Source: Maribacter antarcticus DSM 21422 (GTDB lineage: Bacteria; Bacteroidota; Bacteroidia; Flavobacteriales; Flavobacteriaceae). Taken from it: a stretch of 64,000 nt of DNA. A model generated the notes under the pieces. That model worked only from the letters and a program-made list of their open reading frames with translations, was not told where the DNA came from and did no database searches. The position numbers and the translations under genes were made by a program. Of this stretch, positions 9,257-18,273 are shown one piece after another (within the stretch, counting starts at the first letter, position 1; each line of letters begins with the position of its first letter). The stretch spans positions 1 to 64,000 of the forward strand of contig NZ_JHZC01000009.1 of the NCBI RefSeq assembly GCF_000621125.1. Reading direction: 5' to 3'.

Positions 9257-9578
9257 AATTTTAAAATTTGGAATCCCGAACTAATTTGAAGTTACACATA
9301 AAACGAAAATTATCAACCTAAATTGTATGATTAGAAGAATAAGAAGAGAATCAAAAAATATAATTTTTTTGTGTAAGGCCGCAAGTAGGGTAGCGAACAG
9401 AATACCCTTCCCATACCCAGTAACGTAGGTATTACTTTTGATATTATAGAACAGCCGTAGTCCCTATAAAGCAAAAGTATGACACAGGCTTGAACTTTTC
9501 TTCTCATGGGATTTAACATTATTTTTAAAATCTTAACACTTTTTTTAGAGGGTAAAGCCCTTTTCATTTGTTGTATAG

Positions 9579-9650
9579 ACGAATGACTCTTTAAAAATAA
9601 ATAGCATGAAAAATTCTTTGAAAATAAATAGTATGAAAAATTATTTAAAA
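9579..9650 (+). repeat. 27-bp tandem duplication at the start of the DUF4382 gene
   Basis: The unit TTTAAAAATAAATAGYATGA.. of 27 bases is present twice (about 9593-9619 and 9620-9646 by phase) and begins a third time. Each unit carries an in-frame ATG (9606 and 9633), so the leader and start codon have been duplicated without breaking the frame. Confidence 0.75.
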
Positions 9651-10586
9651 ATAGTAGCGGTCTTTTTGTACTCAATATCCATTATCGTTTCCTGTAGTAA
9701 AGATGACAACGAAGATGGAAACATGGAAGCCGAATCGTATGATACTACTTTCAATATTACCGATGCCCCCATTGATAACGCCAATGTGGAGGCTGTCTTC
9801 GTAACCGTTTCCAGCGTTAAAGTGGATGGAAAATCGCTGGAGGGATTCAATAAGACTACTTTTAATCTGGCCGCTCTGGTCAACGGACGGACCGAAACCT
9901 TGGGCAATCTTAAACTGGAAGCAGGTTCTTATTCTAATATCGAACTCGAATTGGACTATGTAACCGATGCCACAGGTAACAGTCCGGGATGTTATGTAGA
10001 AATGGCCGATGGCCAAAAAGACCAATTGGAAGCTTCCGCACGTACAATCAGTATCAACGATACGTTTGAAGTCTTTGCGTCCAATACGAACAAAATCATT
10101 ATCGATTTTGACCTGAGAAAGACCATCAAGGAAGAAGAAAATGGTCTAGCTAGCAATTTTGAATTTGTATCTACTACTGAACTTTCTGCGGGAATCCGTG
10201 CGGTAAACGAAGAAACAACAGGGATGATTTCCGGTACGGCCAATGATGCTGGTAACACCTCAGATAAGATTGTGGTTTATGCCTACGAGAAAGGAACCTT
10301 CGATACCGAAGTAGAGACCCAAGGTCAGGGAGAAAGTAATGTTACTTTTGCCAATGCCGTGACCAGTTCCGAAGTGAGTGGTTTGAATAATTCATATAGC
10401 CTTAATTTCTTGGCAGAGGGCGAGTTTGAGCTTGTGTTCGTCTCTTATAATGAAGACGAGGATAGTTTTACCTTTAACGCCCTCTTGGAGGCAGAATCCA
10501 CTACTCTATTGAATCTTGGTGCCATTAACGTAACATCTGCTCTACAGATTAATGCGAATGTGACCATTACAGGCACTAAATCATAA
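9633..10586 (+). CDS. DUF4382 domain lipoprotein
   Basis: From the second of two in-frame ATGs (9606 and 9633) the protein has 317 residues and a standard lipoprotein signal (MKNYLKIVAVFLYSISIIVSCSKDD). I prefer 9633 because it gives a normal signal length; the upstream ATG comes from a 27-bp tandem duplication. Residues about 35-190 fit DUF4382 (FNITDAPIDNANVEAVFVTV, later LGNLKLEAGSYSNIELELDY), a beta-sandwich of unknown function. The C-terminal part (from about 200) looks like a carboxypeptidase-like or Big-type beta domain. A periplasmic or surface structural role is an inference. A strong terminator follows at once, so it is monocistronic. Confidence 0.85.
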   Translation: MKNYLKIVAVFLYSISIIVSCSKDDNEDGNMEAESYDTTFNITDAPIDNANVEAVFVTVSSVKVDGKSLEGFNKTTFNLAALVNGRTETLGNLKLEAGSYSNIELELDYVTDATGNSPGCYVEMADGQKDQLEASARTISINDTFEVFASNTNKIIIDFDLRKTIKEEENGLASNFEFVSTTELSAGIRAVNEETTGMISGTANDAGNTSDKIVVYAYEKGTFDTEVETQGQGESNVTFANAVTSSEVSGLNNSYSLNFLAEGEFELVFVSYNEDEDSFTFNALLEAESTTLLNLGAINVTSALQINANVTITGTKS

Positions 10587-10606
10587 GAAGTGCTATGTTT
10601 TAATTA

Positions 10607-10636
10607 AAAAAGTCCCATCCTACCATGGGACTTTTT
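10607..10636 (+). terminator. Rho-independent terminator of the DUF4382 gene
   Basis: A 12-bp perfect repeat (aaaaagtcccat / atgggacttttt) with a 6-base loop and a T-rich tail lies 20 bases after the stop codon. Confidence 0.9.
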
Positions 10637-10887
10637 GTTTTTTTAATATAAATAGAGGTTCTTCATTCTTAAAGCATAGATTAAAAGGGTCTACATTTTA
10701 TGTTATATCCTAATTTCTTAAAAGTCTACTAAAACGGATGTGTACTTTTCATACGTAATTGATATACAAAGTATGGAATCAAGTAGGCTGTTTTTACGGA
10801 GCCTTTAGGAGAGGCCGTCTTGATTAGCTTTGTTGGTAAAAAAGGGTCAGGTAGCCTTGGAAGGCATCCATAACCGTCCCGAAATTA

Positions 10888-11835
10888 TCAAGCGAAGGTT
10901 TCCTTCCCCCCTTTCTTAAGGTACTTTTTTAGATTGAAGGCGATTGCAGCCATGAGCATGCCCTTATATGCAACGGCCTTGCACAGTACGCCTATTTTTC
11001 TTAGACCGTAGAACAGGGTCAAACTACCGAATACGGGCTCCACCGTACTTTGCCATATTTGTTTCATTTGTTTGCCCCTCTTGCTATGTTGTCAGCCGTA
11101 GGCCCTCAAATATTGTTCGTCATAGACAGTTCTGATTATTTTTTACATTTTGTATTTGGCACACCTTGGGATTTCATGAGGCAGACCTTGTAGTCTTTCG
11201 GTGCTGCCTAGTAGTTTTTCAGTACGCTACCATCACGGTTGGTATATAATCCCTTGAAAGGCAGGGGCCTGTTAATCGGACAACTATATTCGTCCCTTTC
11301 CCTGGTATAGGGAAAACCTTCTCTTTTAGTTTTATATTTCCCAAAAACGGATATCCATCCGGTAACTTTCCTTTGTTCGAGAAAATGGTGGTTGGCGCCA
11401 TTGAAATAACCTGCGTCCGCGAGGAGACCCGTCATAATGAGCTCGTTTTTCCTTAAACGGCTCTGCACCTGCAGGGTGATATTGGTCAGGTACTGGCTCC
11501 CTGCCGTCAGCAAAGTCAGCTTGGATATGAGAGATGACCCCTTCTGCGATATCTACCGCCATGCTGCTATGGTAATTCAGCTTTCTGGCCTTGCCCGGCT
11601 TTACCGATATACAGGCATCCGAATCATGGGGGTTATAGTGCGTCTTGTTACTGAGCAGACAGTTTTTTTTGGGATGCACCGGCTGGGCCTTCCGGACTGT
11701 CCCTTGCGTTTCGTTGGTGTTTCTCTGCGCACTTCAGCTCGTGCGCAGGAGCGGAGATATGTGCGGGAGGTACAGTTTCTGGCGCTTTTTCGATAGTTTC
11801 CCGATTTTTTTCCGACACTTTTTTCAAATAATCTT
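10888..11835 (-). pseudogene. Truncated IS1182-family transposase
   Basis: Reading leftward, the pieces match the C-terminal two thirds of an IS1182-type transposase: LLSNKTHYNPHDSDACISVKPGKARKLNYHSSMAVD (with a Cys), ADFADG, SQYLTNITLQVQ, LLADAGYFNGANHHFLE, YSCPINRPLPFKG, then WQSTVEPVFGSL with the catalytic Glu, and MAAIAFNLKKYLKK before a stop at 10888-10890. Several frameshifts and stops lie between, and the N-terminal third is missing. It abuts the start-truncated DUF6730 remnant, so the insertion probably cut that gene. Confidence 0.85.
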
Positions 11836-11840
11836 GCAAC

Positions 11841-12305
11841 AAGAAACTGGACGAGGTAATGGAACTGCTCACGGACGAACTGGACGGGTTCTACAAGGCA
11901 TTGGAATAATTGCAACGGCTCTCCAAGAACGTGGAGGACATAAGGATACTTTCCGATACCTCCGAAATCAAGAAACTGCTGGAAATATATTTGAAGCGGG
12001 AAAAAGAGAGGACCTTGCAACTTCAGGAATCCGTTGGTTCATTGAAGGAGCGTTTGGCAAAGGCGAGCGTGATATCCAAATGGTGATTGTGGCTGCACTA
12101 TTATATTTGGGCAATCTCTTTGCTTGTCATAGCGTTTCTTGCCGTTAAGGTTTGCCGAACAGACGAGTTTCGTAAAGAATCATTTTCCAAAGGACGGCAA
12201 GAGTCCATAACAAGCCTTAGGGATTATTTTGATGAATATCTGTCTCATTATAAAGAGTCTGAACAATGGCTCAAAAAAAGGGATACTGTTTCAAATCAAA
12301 AGTAG
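11841..12305 (+). pseudogene. DUF6730-like mobilisation-associated protein, start-truncated with two stops
   Basis: One frame runs from about 11841 to 12305 with two nonsense codons: TAA at 11907-11909 (where Lys or Glu is expected) and TGA at 12084-12086 (where Gln is expected, in KWxLWLHYY). Between them it reads KLDEVMELLTDELDGFYK, LSKNVEDIRILSDTSEI, SVGSLKERLAKA, then one TM segment (IWAISLLVIAFLAVKV) and ESFSKGRQESITSLRDYFDEY. From memory, proteins of this form (DUF6730) sit beside relaxase/mobilisation genes on flavobacterial elements. The 5' end is lost at the IS1182 remnant. With no shift and only two point stops it is a recent loss compared with its neighbours. Confidence 0.6.
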
Positions 12306-12547
12306 CGTGTGCCCTATTTCGATTTTACTTTACCTCCATGTTCCATTTTTTTAATTTCATATGACATAAGAAGTCACTGAAATTTGACACTAACTACAGA
12401 CTCCTTCTTTTAAATAGACTCCAAATACTCGTATTTACCAATCTAAAATACTGCATAAAGTAATATTTATAAAACCCTCTTTAGAAAAATTCCGTAGGTA
12501 GATTTAGAGTGCCTATTTTATTGTTTTGGTCTAATTAATCCAATAAT

Positions 12548-13036
12548 TTGAAAAAATTTGAAAGTATAAAGTCTGGTTTCGTTATAATTTTTATTATCGC
12601 GATGTGTTCTGCGTATGTGCTGAGCCCAGTACAAAATGAGGTTTACAACCTTATTCATAAAATATCACACCAATTGGTTTCAGAAAAACAATATATGGAA
12701 GCTGAGGATATTCACGGCGAGTACCATCACCATGACTTTCTAGCTTCCCGCACTATTCAAGAAAAAGACCATCACCATGAAAAAAAGGAAACAGATGCGC
12801 ATACCCATGGGCTACTTTCGTTATTAAGCGCTTATTTCACTAGTGATGAGAACAGGGATAAAAAGCAAAAACTGACCATTGAAGTAAAACCAGATAAACA
12901 TACCCTTCCAGAAAACACAAAAGAAGAAGTATCGTTGCTTATGGTTGTAGCATCCAATGTTTTTTTCCATGCCGATAAAAATTATAAAATCGGTCTGGAG
13001 GTTAAGACGCCACCTCCAAAAGTTGACCTGACATAG
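12548..13036 (+). CDS. His-rich membrane-anchored protein, likely metal-binding
   Basis: The frame starts with TTG (no usable ATG upstream) and encodes 162 residues. Residues 8-27 form one hydrophobic segment (signal anchor or uncleaved signal), then a periplasmic part with His clusters: EYHHHD (about 59-64), KDHHHEKKE and DAHTHG (about 74-89). The rest is charged with no recognised domain, ending in VKTPPPKVDLT. The clusters strongly suggest zinc, copper or nickel binding. It lies 210 bases upstream of a TonB-dependent receptor whose plug also has a His-rich stretch, so the two probably act in uptake or sensing of the same metal. I do not recognise the family. Confidence 0.65.
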   Translation: MKKFESIKSGFVIIFIIAMCSAYVLSPVQNEVYNLIHKISHQLVSEKQYMEAEDIHGEYHHHDFLASRTIQEKDHHHEKKETDAHTHGLLSLLSAYFTSDENRDKKQKLTIEVKPDKHTLPENTKEEVSLLMVVASNVFFHADKNYKIGLEVKTPPPKVDLT

Positions 13037-13201
13037 GTCCATTACAGTACTACATTTGACGCATTTGACAGATACGTTAACTCGGCACATACATACTTTA
13101 TATAAGGCACAGGGCTAATGTATTCTCGCGCTCCAAATCAACATCTTGGGCTGGTCGTGACTAATTAAGCCGTATCTCTTCTGCATACATTCTAAACTAA
13201 C

Positions 13202-13218
13202 GTTTCCACTTGGGAAAC
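13202..13218. promoter_or_regulatory. Inverted repeat upstream of the TonB receptor gene
   Basis: GTTTCC-N5-GGAAAC lies 27 bases before the receptor ATG. It could be an operator or a 5'-UTR hairpin; no regulator can be named. Confidence 0.3.
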
Positions 13219-13245
13219 CATTGATAAATTCAAAAAACTAAACAG

Positions 13246-15474
13246 ATGAAATATATTTATACAGCATTTTTGATGTTCATCACCTATACCAGTATTGCCC
13301 AAAACCTGAGAGGGACCCTAGTGGGCAAGGGAAACCAACCTCTAGAGAATGTTGGCATATTTAGCCAAAACACAGGACAGCATAACCATACCGATGCCAC
13401 AGGATCCTTTGTCCTTACCAATACAGCTGTGAACGACTCCGTTTATTTTTCCCGTATCGGATATAAAAAAGAACTTTTAGTCGTTTCCCAAGACAATTTG
13501 GATACCAAAATTTATATGGTCTTAGAAGAATCCAGCATTTCGCTAGATCAAGTGATTGTGGTAGCGGAAGTAAATGCACTTAGCCGCATCGTTGATGTCG
13601 ATGTAAAGACCAGTCCCGTAAAATCATCACAGGAAATACTACGGAAAGTGCCAGGACTGATTATTGGCCAACATGCCGGTGGCGGTAAGGCAGAACAGAT
13701 TTTCCTACGAGGCTTTGATGTTGACCATGGTACGGATGTGGCTATAAGTGTAGACGGTATGCCTGTGAACATGGTAAGCCACGCACACGGTCAAGGATAT
13801 GCCGATATGCATTTTGTTATCCCCGAAACCATAGAAAACGTAAGTTTTGGCAAAGGTCCCTACTATGCGGATAAAGGGAATTTTAATACCGCCGGCTTTG
13901 TAGACCTTCGTTTGCGAAAAACCTTGAATAAAAGTTTGATCTCCTTCGAGACCGGACAATTTAATACTTCCCGCCTTTTGGGAATGTTCAACCTATTGGA
14001 ATCGGATAATAGCAACGCCTATATCGCTTCCGAACTTTATCTGACCGATGGACCGTTCGATTCTCCACAGAATTTTAACCGTATCAATGTTATGGGGAGA
14101 TACAATTACAATGTACCGGGCAACCAAGAACTGAACCTTACCGCATCTCATTTTCAAAGTACTTGGGATGCTTCCGGACAGATTCCCCAACGTGCCGTAG
14201 ATCAAAGCCTCATTGGAAGGTTCGGGTCAATTGACGATACAGAGGGCGGCCAAACGAACAGAACTAATTTTCTGGCAAACCATACCAAGGTACTTGATGA
14301 AAATAGGCTTTTTAAGACTAAGGCGTACCTGTCACAGTACAATTTTGAGCTTTATTCCAATTTTACTTTTTTTCTAAAAGACCCTGTTAACGCTGATCAA
14401 ATAAGGCAAAAGGAAAATCGTATCATCGTTGGCGCGGAGAGTGTATTTGAACAGAAGAACATGATTTTGGGTGACGATACCCAGTTCGAGTATCAATCTG
14501 GAATCGGGTTTAGATACGATAATGCAGACGACATTGAACTATCGAACACTTTGAACCGTCAAACGACCTTAAACCGGATTTCTTTGGGCGATGTTGATGA
14601 AACAAACACCTATGCTTTCTTAAACACCGAGCTAAAAACAGGCAAATGGACTATCAATCCTTCTATACGATTGGATTATTTCAACTTCGATTATGTAAAC
14701 AAGATTACGGAAACCTATGATAATCAAAGCGAATCCAAAGTTGCCTTTAGCCCAAAACTCAACACCATCTATTCGGTAAACAGAAATTGGCAGCTTTTTC
14801 TTAAGTCCGGCATTGGTTTCCATTCCAATGACACCCGAGTGGTAGTCGCCAACAATGGGGAAGATATCCTTCCGGCAGCCTATGGTATAGATTTCGGCAC
14901 CATCATAAAACCAATAAATAAATTGGCCTTGAACGCTACGCTTTGGGGACTGTTCCTAGAACAGGAATTCGTTTATGTTGGCGATGCCGGCATCGTAGAA
15001 CCCAGTGGAAAGACCAGAAGATTGGGAGCGGAATTTGGCGCACGGTATCAGGCCTTGGATTGGTTATACCTTTACGGGGACATCAATTATACCTATGGAC
15101 GAAGTACTGAAGAACCCGACGGGGCGGATTTTATCCCCCTTGCTCCCGATATTACATCTTCAGGAGGTATCTTGATAGATGGCCTTGGTAACTTTTCAGG
15201 GGCATTAACCTATCGATATATAGATGACAGGCCGGCAAACGAGGATAATTCGATTACCGCGGACGGATATTTTATTACCGATTTCAACCTAAACTACCAT
15301 TATAAAAACTGGACATACGGTATTATTGTGGAAAACCTCTTTGACAACGCGTGGAACGAAACACAGTTTGCTACGGAAAGCCGTCTGTTCAATGAAACCT
15401 CTTCCGTTGAGGAGATTCATTTTACACCTGGTACCCCGCTCTATATCAGGGGGAAAATATCGATATCCTTTTAA
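13246..15474 (+). CDS. TonB-dependent outer-membrane receptor with carboxypeptidase-like N-domain
   Basis: The protein has 742 residues with a signal peptide (MKYIYTAFLMFITYTSIAQ). Residues about 22-100 form a CarboxypepD_reg-like beta domain, 115-225 the plug (ILRKVPGLIIGQHAGGGKAEQIFLRGFDVDHGTDVAISVDGMPVN...), and the rest a 22-strand barrel ending in a Phe (SISF). The plug carries VSHAHGQGYADMHFV, two His-rich steps in a loop next to the substrate side. SusD is absent downstream, so this is not a SusCD glycan pair. With the His-rich protein upstream, a divalent metal or metallophore substrate is plausible, as in ZnuD-like receptors, but this is inference. No terminator hairpin was seen directly after it; an IS1595 remnant follows. 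Confidence 0.85.
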   Translation: MKYIYTAFLMFITYTSIAQNLRGTLVGKGNQPLENVGIFSQNTGQHNHTDATGSFVLTNTAVNDSVYFSRIGYKKELLVVSQDNLDTKIYMVLEESSISLDQVIVVAEVNALSRIVDVDVKTSPVKSSQEILRKVPGLIIGQHAGGGKAEQIFLRGFDVDHGTDVAISVDGMPVNMVSHAHGQGYADMHFVIPETIENVSFGKGPYYADKGNFNTAGFVDLRLRKTLNKSLISFETGQFNTSRLLGMFNLLESDNSNAYIASELYLTDGPFDSPQNFNRINVMGRYNYNVPGNQELNLTASHFQSTWDASGQIPQRAVDQSLIGRFGSIDDTEGGQTNRTNFLANHTKVLDENRLFKTKAYLSQYNFELYSNFTFFLKDPVNADQIRQKENRIIVGAESVFEQKNMILGDDTQFEYQSGIGFRYDNADDIELSNTLNRQTTLNRISLGDVDETNTYAFLNTELKTGKWTINPSIRLDYFNFDYVNKITETYDNQSESKVAFSPKLNTIYSVNRNWQLFLKSGIGFHSNDTRVVVANNGEDILPAAYGIDFGTIIKPINKLALNATLWGLFLEQEFVYVGDAGIVEPSGKTRRLGAEFGARYQALDWLYLYGDINYTYGRSTEEPDGADFIPLAPDITSSGGILIDGLGNFSGALTYRYIDDRPANEDNSITADGYFITDFNLNYHYKNWTYGIIVENLFDNAWNETQFATESRLFNETSSVEEIHFTPGTPLYIRGKISISF

Positions 15475-15739
15475 TTCCAAAAAATATAAATACAAGCTTA
15501 ATCTAGGTAAAACAATCTTAAAAAAATAAAATCTAATTTTTTTCAGGCCTAAACGAGAATATAATTGTGTGAGCTATTTATTTTCTAATTATGTGCACGC
15601 CAACAATTTCAGATTTTGGTTTATTTATATAGGTTATGACGGTAAAATCCATTTTACTTTCAAGTGGCTAATCTATAGAACTACAAGGCTCTTGACCGAT
15701 TGGCAAAAAGAAATGGCTCTCGTTTAAACAAGCTATTAT

Positions 15740-16740
15740 TTGTATATTGAGTTTATAGAAACAAAAAAGCTTACCGAACAAATACTCTCACTGCCAGTTG
15801 CGCAGCGCGAGCGTTTATTGAAGGGAATCGAAGATTCGACCAAAAAAATTGACCTGTCTGCGATTGTCTCATGCCGGCACGAGTTCGATAACAAAGGCTG
15901 TGCCTGTCCGCACTGTGCTCACCCTAAGTATGTTCGCTTTGGTAGGGACAAAGGTGCGCAGCGCTACAAGTGCAAGTCTTGCCACAGGAGATTTACTGAG
16001 TACACTGGCACTTGGGTGGCCGGCCTTCAAAGGAAGGATAAAATTGCAGATTACCTAAAGCTAATGGTCAAAGAAAAGAGCCTTGACAAAATTGTCTCGG
16101 CATTGGGCATCAACAAAAAGACAGCCTTTGACTGGCGTCACAAGATATTGGCCTCACTGGGCGCGGACGACGGGGATGACTTCACCGGTATCACTGAAAG
16201 TGATGAGACTTTCTTCCTCAGGTCTGAAAAGGGTATGGAGGTCAAAAACTGAAAACCAAGGAAAAGGAGTGGCAAGTCCAGCAAAAGGGGCATAAGCAAT
16301 AATCAGGTTGCTGTCATCGTAACCTAGGACATAAATTCTGGGATAGATTTGAGCATGGCCACGCTTGGACGGATTGGGAAGACCGATATTGCAAATGCCA
16401 TTGGCAAACGCATAAAAAAGGGAGGCACAATTTTGTGCAATGATTCCCACTCCAGCTATAAAGGCTTCGCCGAGGACACCGAAGTGGCGTTCCATCCCAT
16501 AAATGTTTCCAAGGGTAAAAGCCGCATTCCATGTGCAACATGTAAACTCGACACACAATAGGATAAAAAAGTGGATTGGCAGTACGTTTTTGGGCGTGTC
16601 CACCAAATACCTGCAACAGTATCTAAACTGGCATACCCTAAAAAAAATCAAATAGGGACACCACTGCTGCCTTCGCACAACAGACATTGGGTGTGGGGGC
16701 TTTGAAGCGGTTTGCGAACATCCAGCCATACTATGAAACT
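15740..16740 (+). pseudogene. Wrecked IS1595-family transposase
   Basis: The N-terminal 170 residues are still open (15740-16252): a zinc ribbon (CPHCAHPKYVRFGRDKGAQRYKCKSCHRRF), a helix-turn-helix (KIVSALGINKKTAFDWRHKIL) and the start of the DDE/N core (ESDETFF with the first catalytic Asp). The frame then shifts near 16250; the continuation gives QVAVIVT, MATLGRIGKTD, GTILCNDSHSSYKGFA (second Asp) and the HPINVSKG segment near 16500, ending in stops. ISXO2-like transposases of about 300 residues have this order. The protein is not functional. Terminal repeats were not resolved. Confidence 0.85.
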
Positions 16741-17341
16741 TAATATCAACGCAGTGCTAAACTAGGGCCACAAAAAATTAAAAAGCCTTAGGGATGATTG
16801 TATCAATCATATGTAAAACGAAAATGATTTGGAGCAAATCATAGAGGCCTTCGAAACATAACATAAAGAGATATTCCATCTTTGAATGCCTCTTATGCAA
16901 ACTAAGTTTGAGATAAAATATTAGAAAGCTATTTTCAATCTTTCAAACAGGATTATAGCATATTAAAAATCCATAAGAGTTTAAAAAAACAGCTGCATAC
17001 CTCGATTTTTATAATTCTAAAATAGGTAAGAAAGATATTAAAAAGAAAACCATGAGTTATTCACAAGTAGTTGATTTATTATTCGCTATTTCGCTAGGAA
17101 TGCCGGGGTCATTCTGAGGGAACGGTCTTTAAATGATGTAAGGGAACTATAGATAAATCTCCGTAATTACTTCTTATCAAAATCAACTACCCATTTTGAT
17201 TTAAAACATGTTTTAAATACTACTTACAATCCCTGGCCCTTTAGATGGACCTTATATTTTGAGTTATACCTATATGTCATTAGGCACTAATATTAGAAAA
17301 TAAAAGCGAAGTCAACATATGAGAAATGAAAATCAAAAAAG
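16741..17341. other. Stretch of about 600 bp with no gene seen
   Basis: The first 120 bases may be the decayed end of the IS1595 element. A short rightward frame starting at 17052 (MSYSQVVDLLFAISLGMPGSF) closes after about 21 codons. Nothing else could be supported. Confidence 0.45.
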
Positions 17342-17524
17342 CTATTGTTCTATATCAATAGCATCAAAAGCCACAAGTTCGTCCCCACTGAAACGGCTTG
17401 TAACCTCAATAGGTCTGCAACACACCTCACAATCCTCTATATAGGTTTGTTGTGTAACCGACGTATCTAATAACATGGAAATTTCTTCCCAACAATAAGG
17501 ACATTGAAAGAACTGTTCGTACAT
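17342..17524 (-). CDS. CPXCG-type cysteine-rich small zinc-ribbon protein
   Basis: I take the internal ATG at 17524, giving 60 residues that begin MYEQFFQCPYCWEEISM, the usual length and start for this family; the longer frame would overlap the upstream gene. It carries CPYCW and CEVCCRP, two Cys pairs for one zinc ion. The family motif CPXCG here has Trp instead of Gly. Function is unknown; cytoplasmic. It is the last gene of the leftward RND/TolC run, 34 bases after the two-TM protein. Confidence 0.75.
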   Translation of the reverse strand: MYEQFFQCPYCWEEISMLLDTSVTQQTYIEDCEVCCRPIEVTSRFSGDELVAFDAIDIEQ

Positions 17525-17558
17525 GAAAGGGGGTATTATTTTTAATATTTTAAAGGCA

Positions 17559-18230
17559 TCAACACTTTTTAAGAAGGTTTGCAAGTTGTTCTAAGGTGAG
17601 CCGCTGCACAATATTCTCCACATTAGAATTAAAAACGATATAATTACCAAGCTTTAAAATAAGCTCTTTATCATCTGACTCCAAAAATAGTTCGGAAGCC
17701 TGTTCTTTAATTTCTTCCAACTTCAAATCAAAACGTTTTTTCATAGTAATGATACCCGATTGATTGGATAATCGAAAGCCAGAATAATCCACCAACCGTT
17801 TGATTCCATTAAAAAAGCTAAAGCCTATCATCACTAAACTTGCCATAGCAGCGTTTACCGCTAAGGAAAAAACATTTATTTCTTCTCCGTTTACGAACAT
17901 AGATACCAAAGAACCAACACCATAAACACCCGCCAAAAAAACCAGCCCCCCAAAAACAACGGCAGCTAGATCTGTAAATACTGCTCCAGCTGCTCTTGTT
18001 ACGGTAATCTCTCCATTATTTATGGAAGCTTTAAATCCTATATCCTTTAAATATTCTAGGTTCTCTATTTGAGATATTTTTACTTCAATGGCTAATTCTA
18101 ATTCGCTCTTATCCACAACCAGACTCCGAGATGCTAGCTCTTCGTTTAAACTTAATTGAGACTCAAACGTAAGCATAGCATACTGTTCCAATAGCTCCAA
18201 TAACTCCTTTGTTGATCTATCGTTATACAT
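17559..18230 (-). CDS. Two-TM protein of unknown function
   Basis: From the ATG at 18230 it has 223 residues; a longer frame from 18287 would overlap the tolC gene by 14 bases. Residues about 1-80 are helical and acidic, about 85-105 and 130-150 are hydrophobic (TDLAAVVFGGLVFLAGVYGVGSL, then AVNAAMASLVMIGFSFF), and the C-terminal 60 residues are charged helices. I do not recognise the family. Its position directly after an RND/TolC set and before the CPXCG gene suggests co-transcription but not necessarily a joint function. Confidence 0.6.
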   Translation of the reverse strand: MYNDRSTKELLELLEQYAMLTFESQLSLNEELASRSLVVDKSELELAIEVKISQIENLEYLKDIGFKASINNGEITVTRAAGAVFTDLAAVVFGGLVFLAGVYGVGSLVSMFVNGEEINVFSLAVNAAMASLVMIGFSFFNGIKRLVDYSGFRLSNQSGIITMKKRFDLKLEEIKEQASELFLESDDKELILKLGNYIVFNSNVENIVQRLTLEQLANLLKKC

Positions 18231-18273
18231 TACTTTTATTTTTAGTGTACATTCTTTGGCCGCCTCATTAAAA

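Noticed and set aside
9641-10258. Leftward frames inside the DUF4382 gene
   Set aside because: They lie opposite a well-supported lipoprotein gene and follow its codon pattern.
11437-12148. Several rightward frames of 115-170 codons across the IS1182 remnant
   Set aside because: They are antisense or off-frame shadows of the transposase and DUF6730 remnants, rich in Arg/Cys and without domains.
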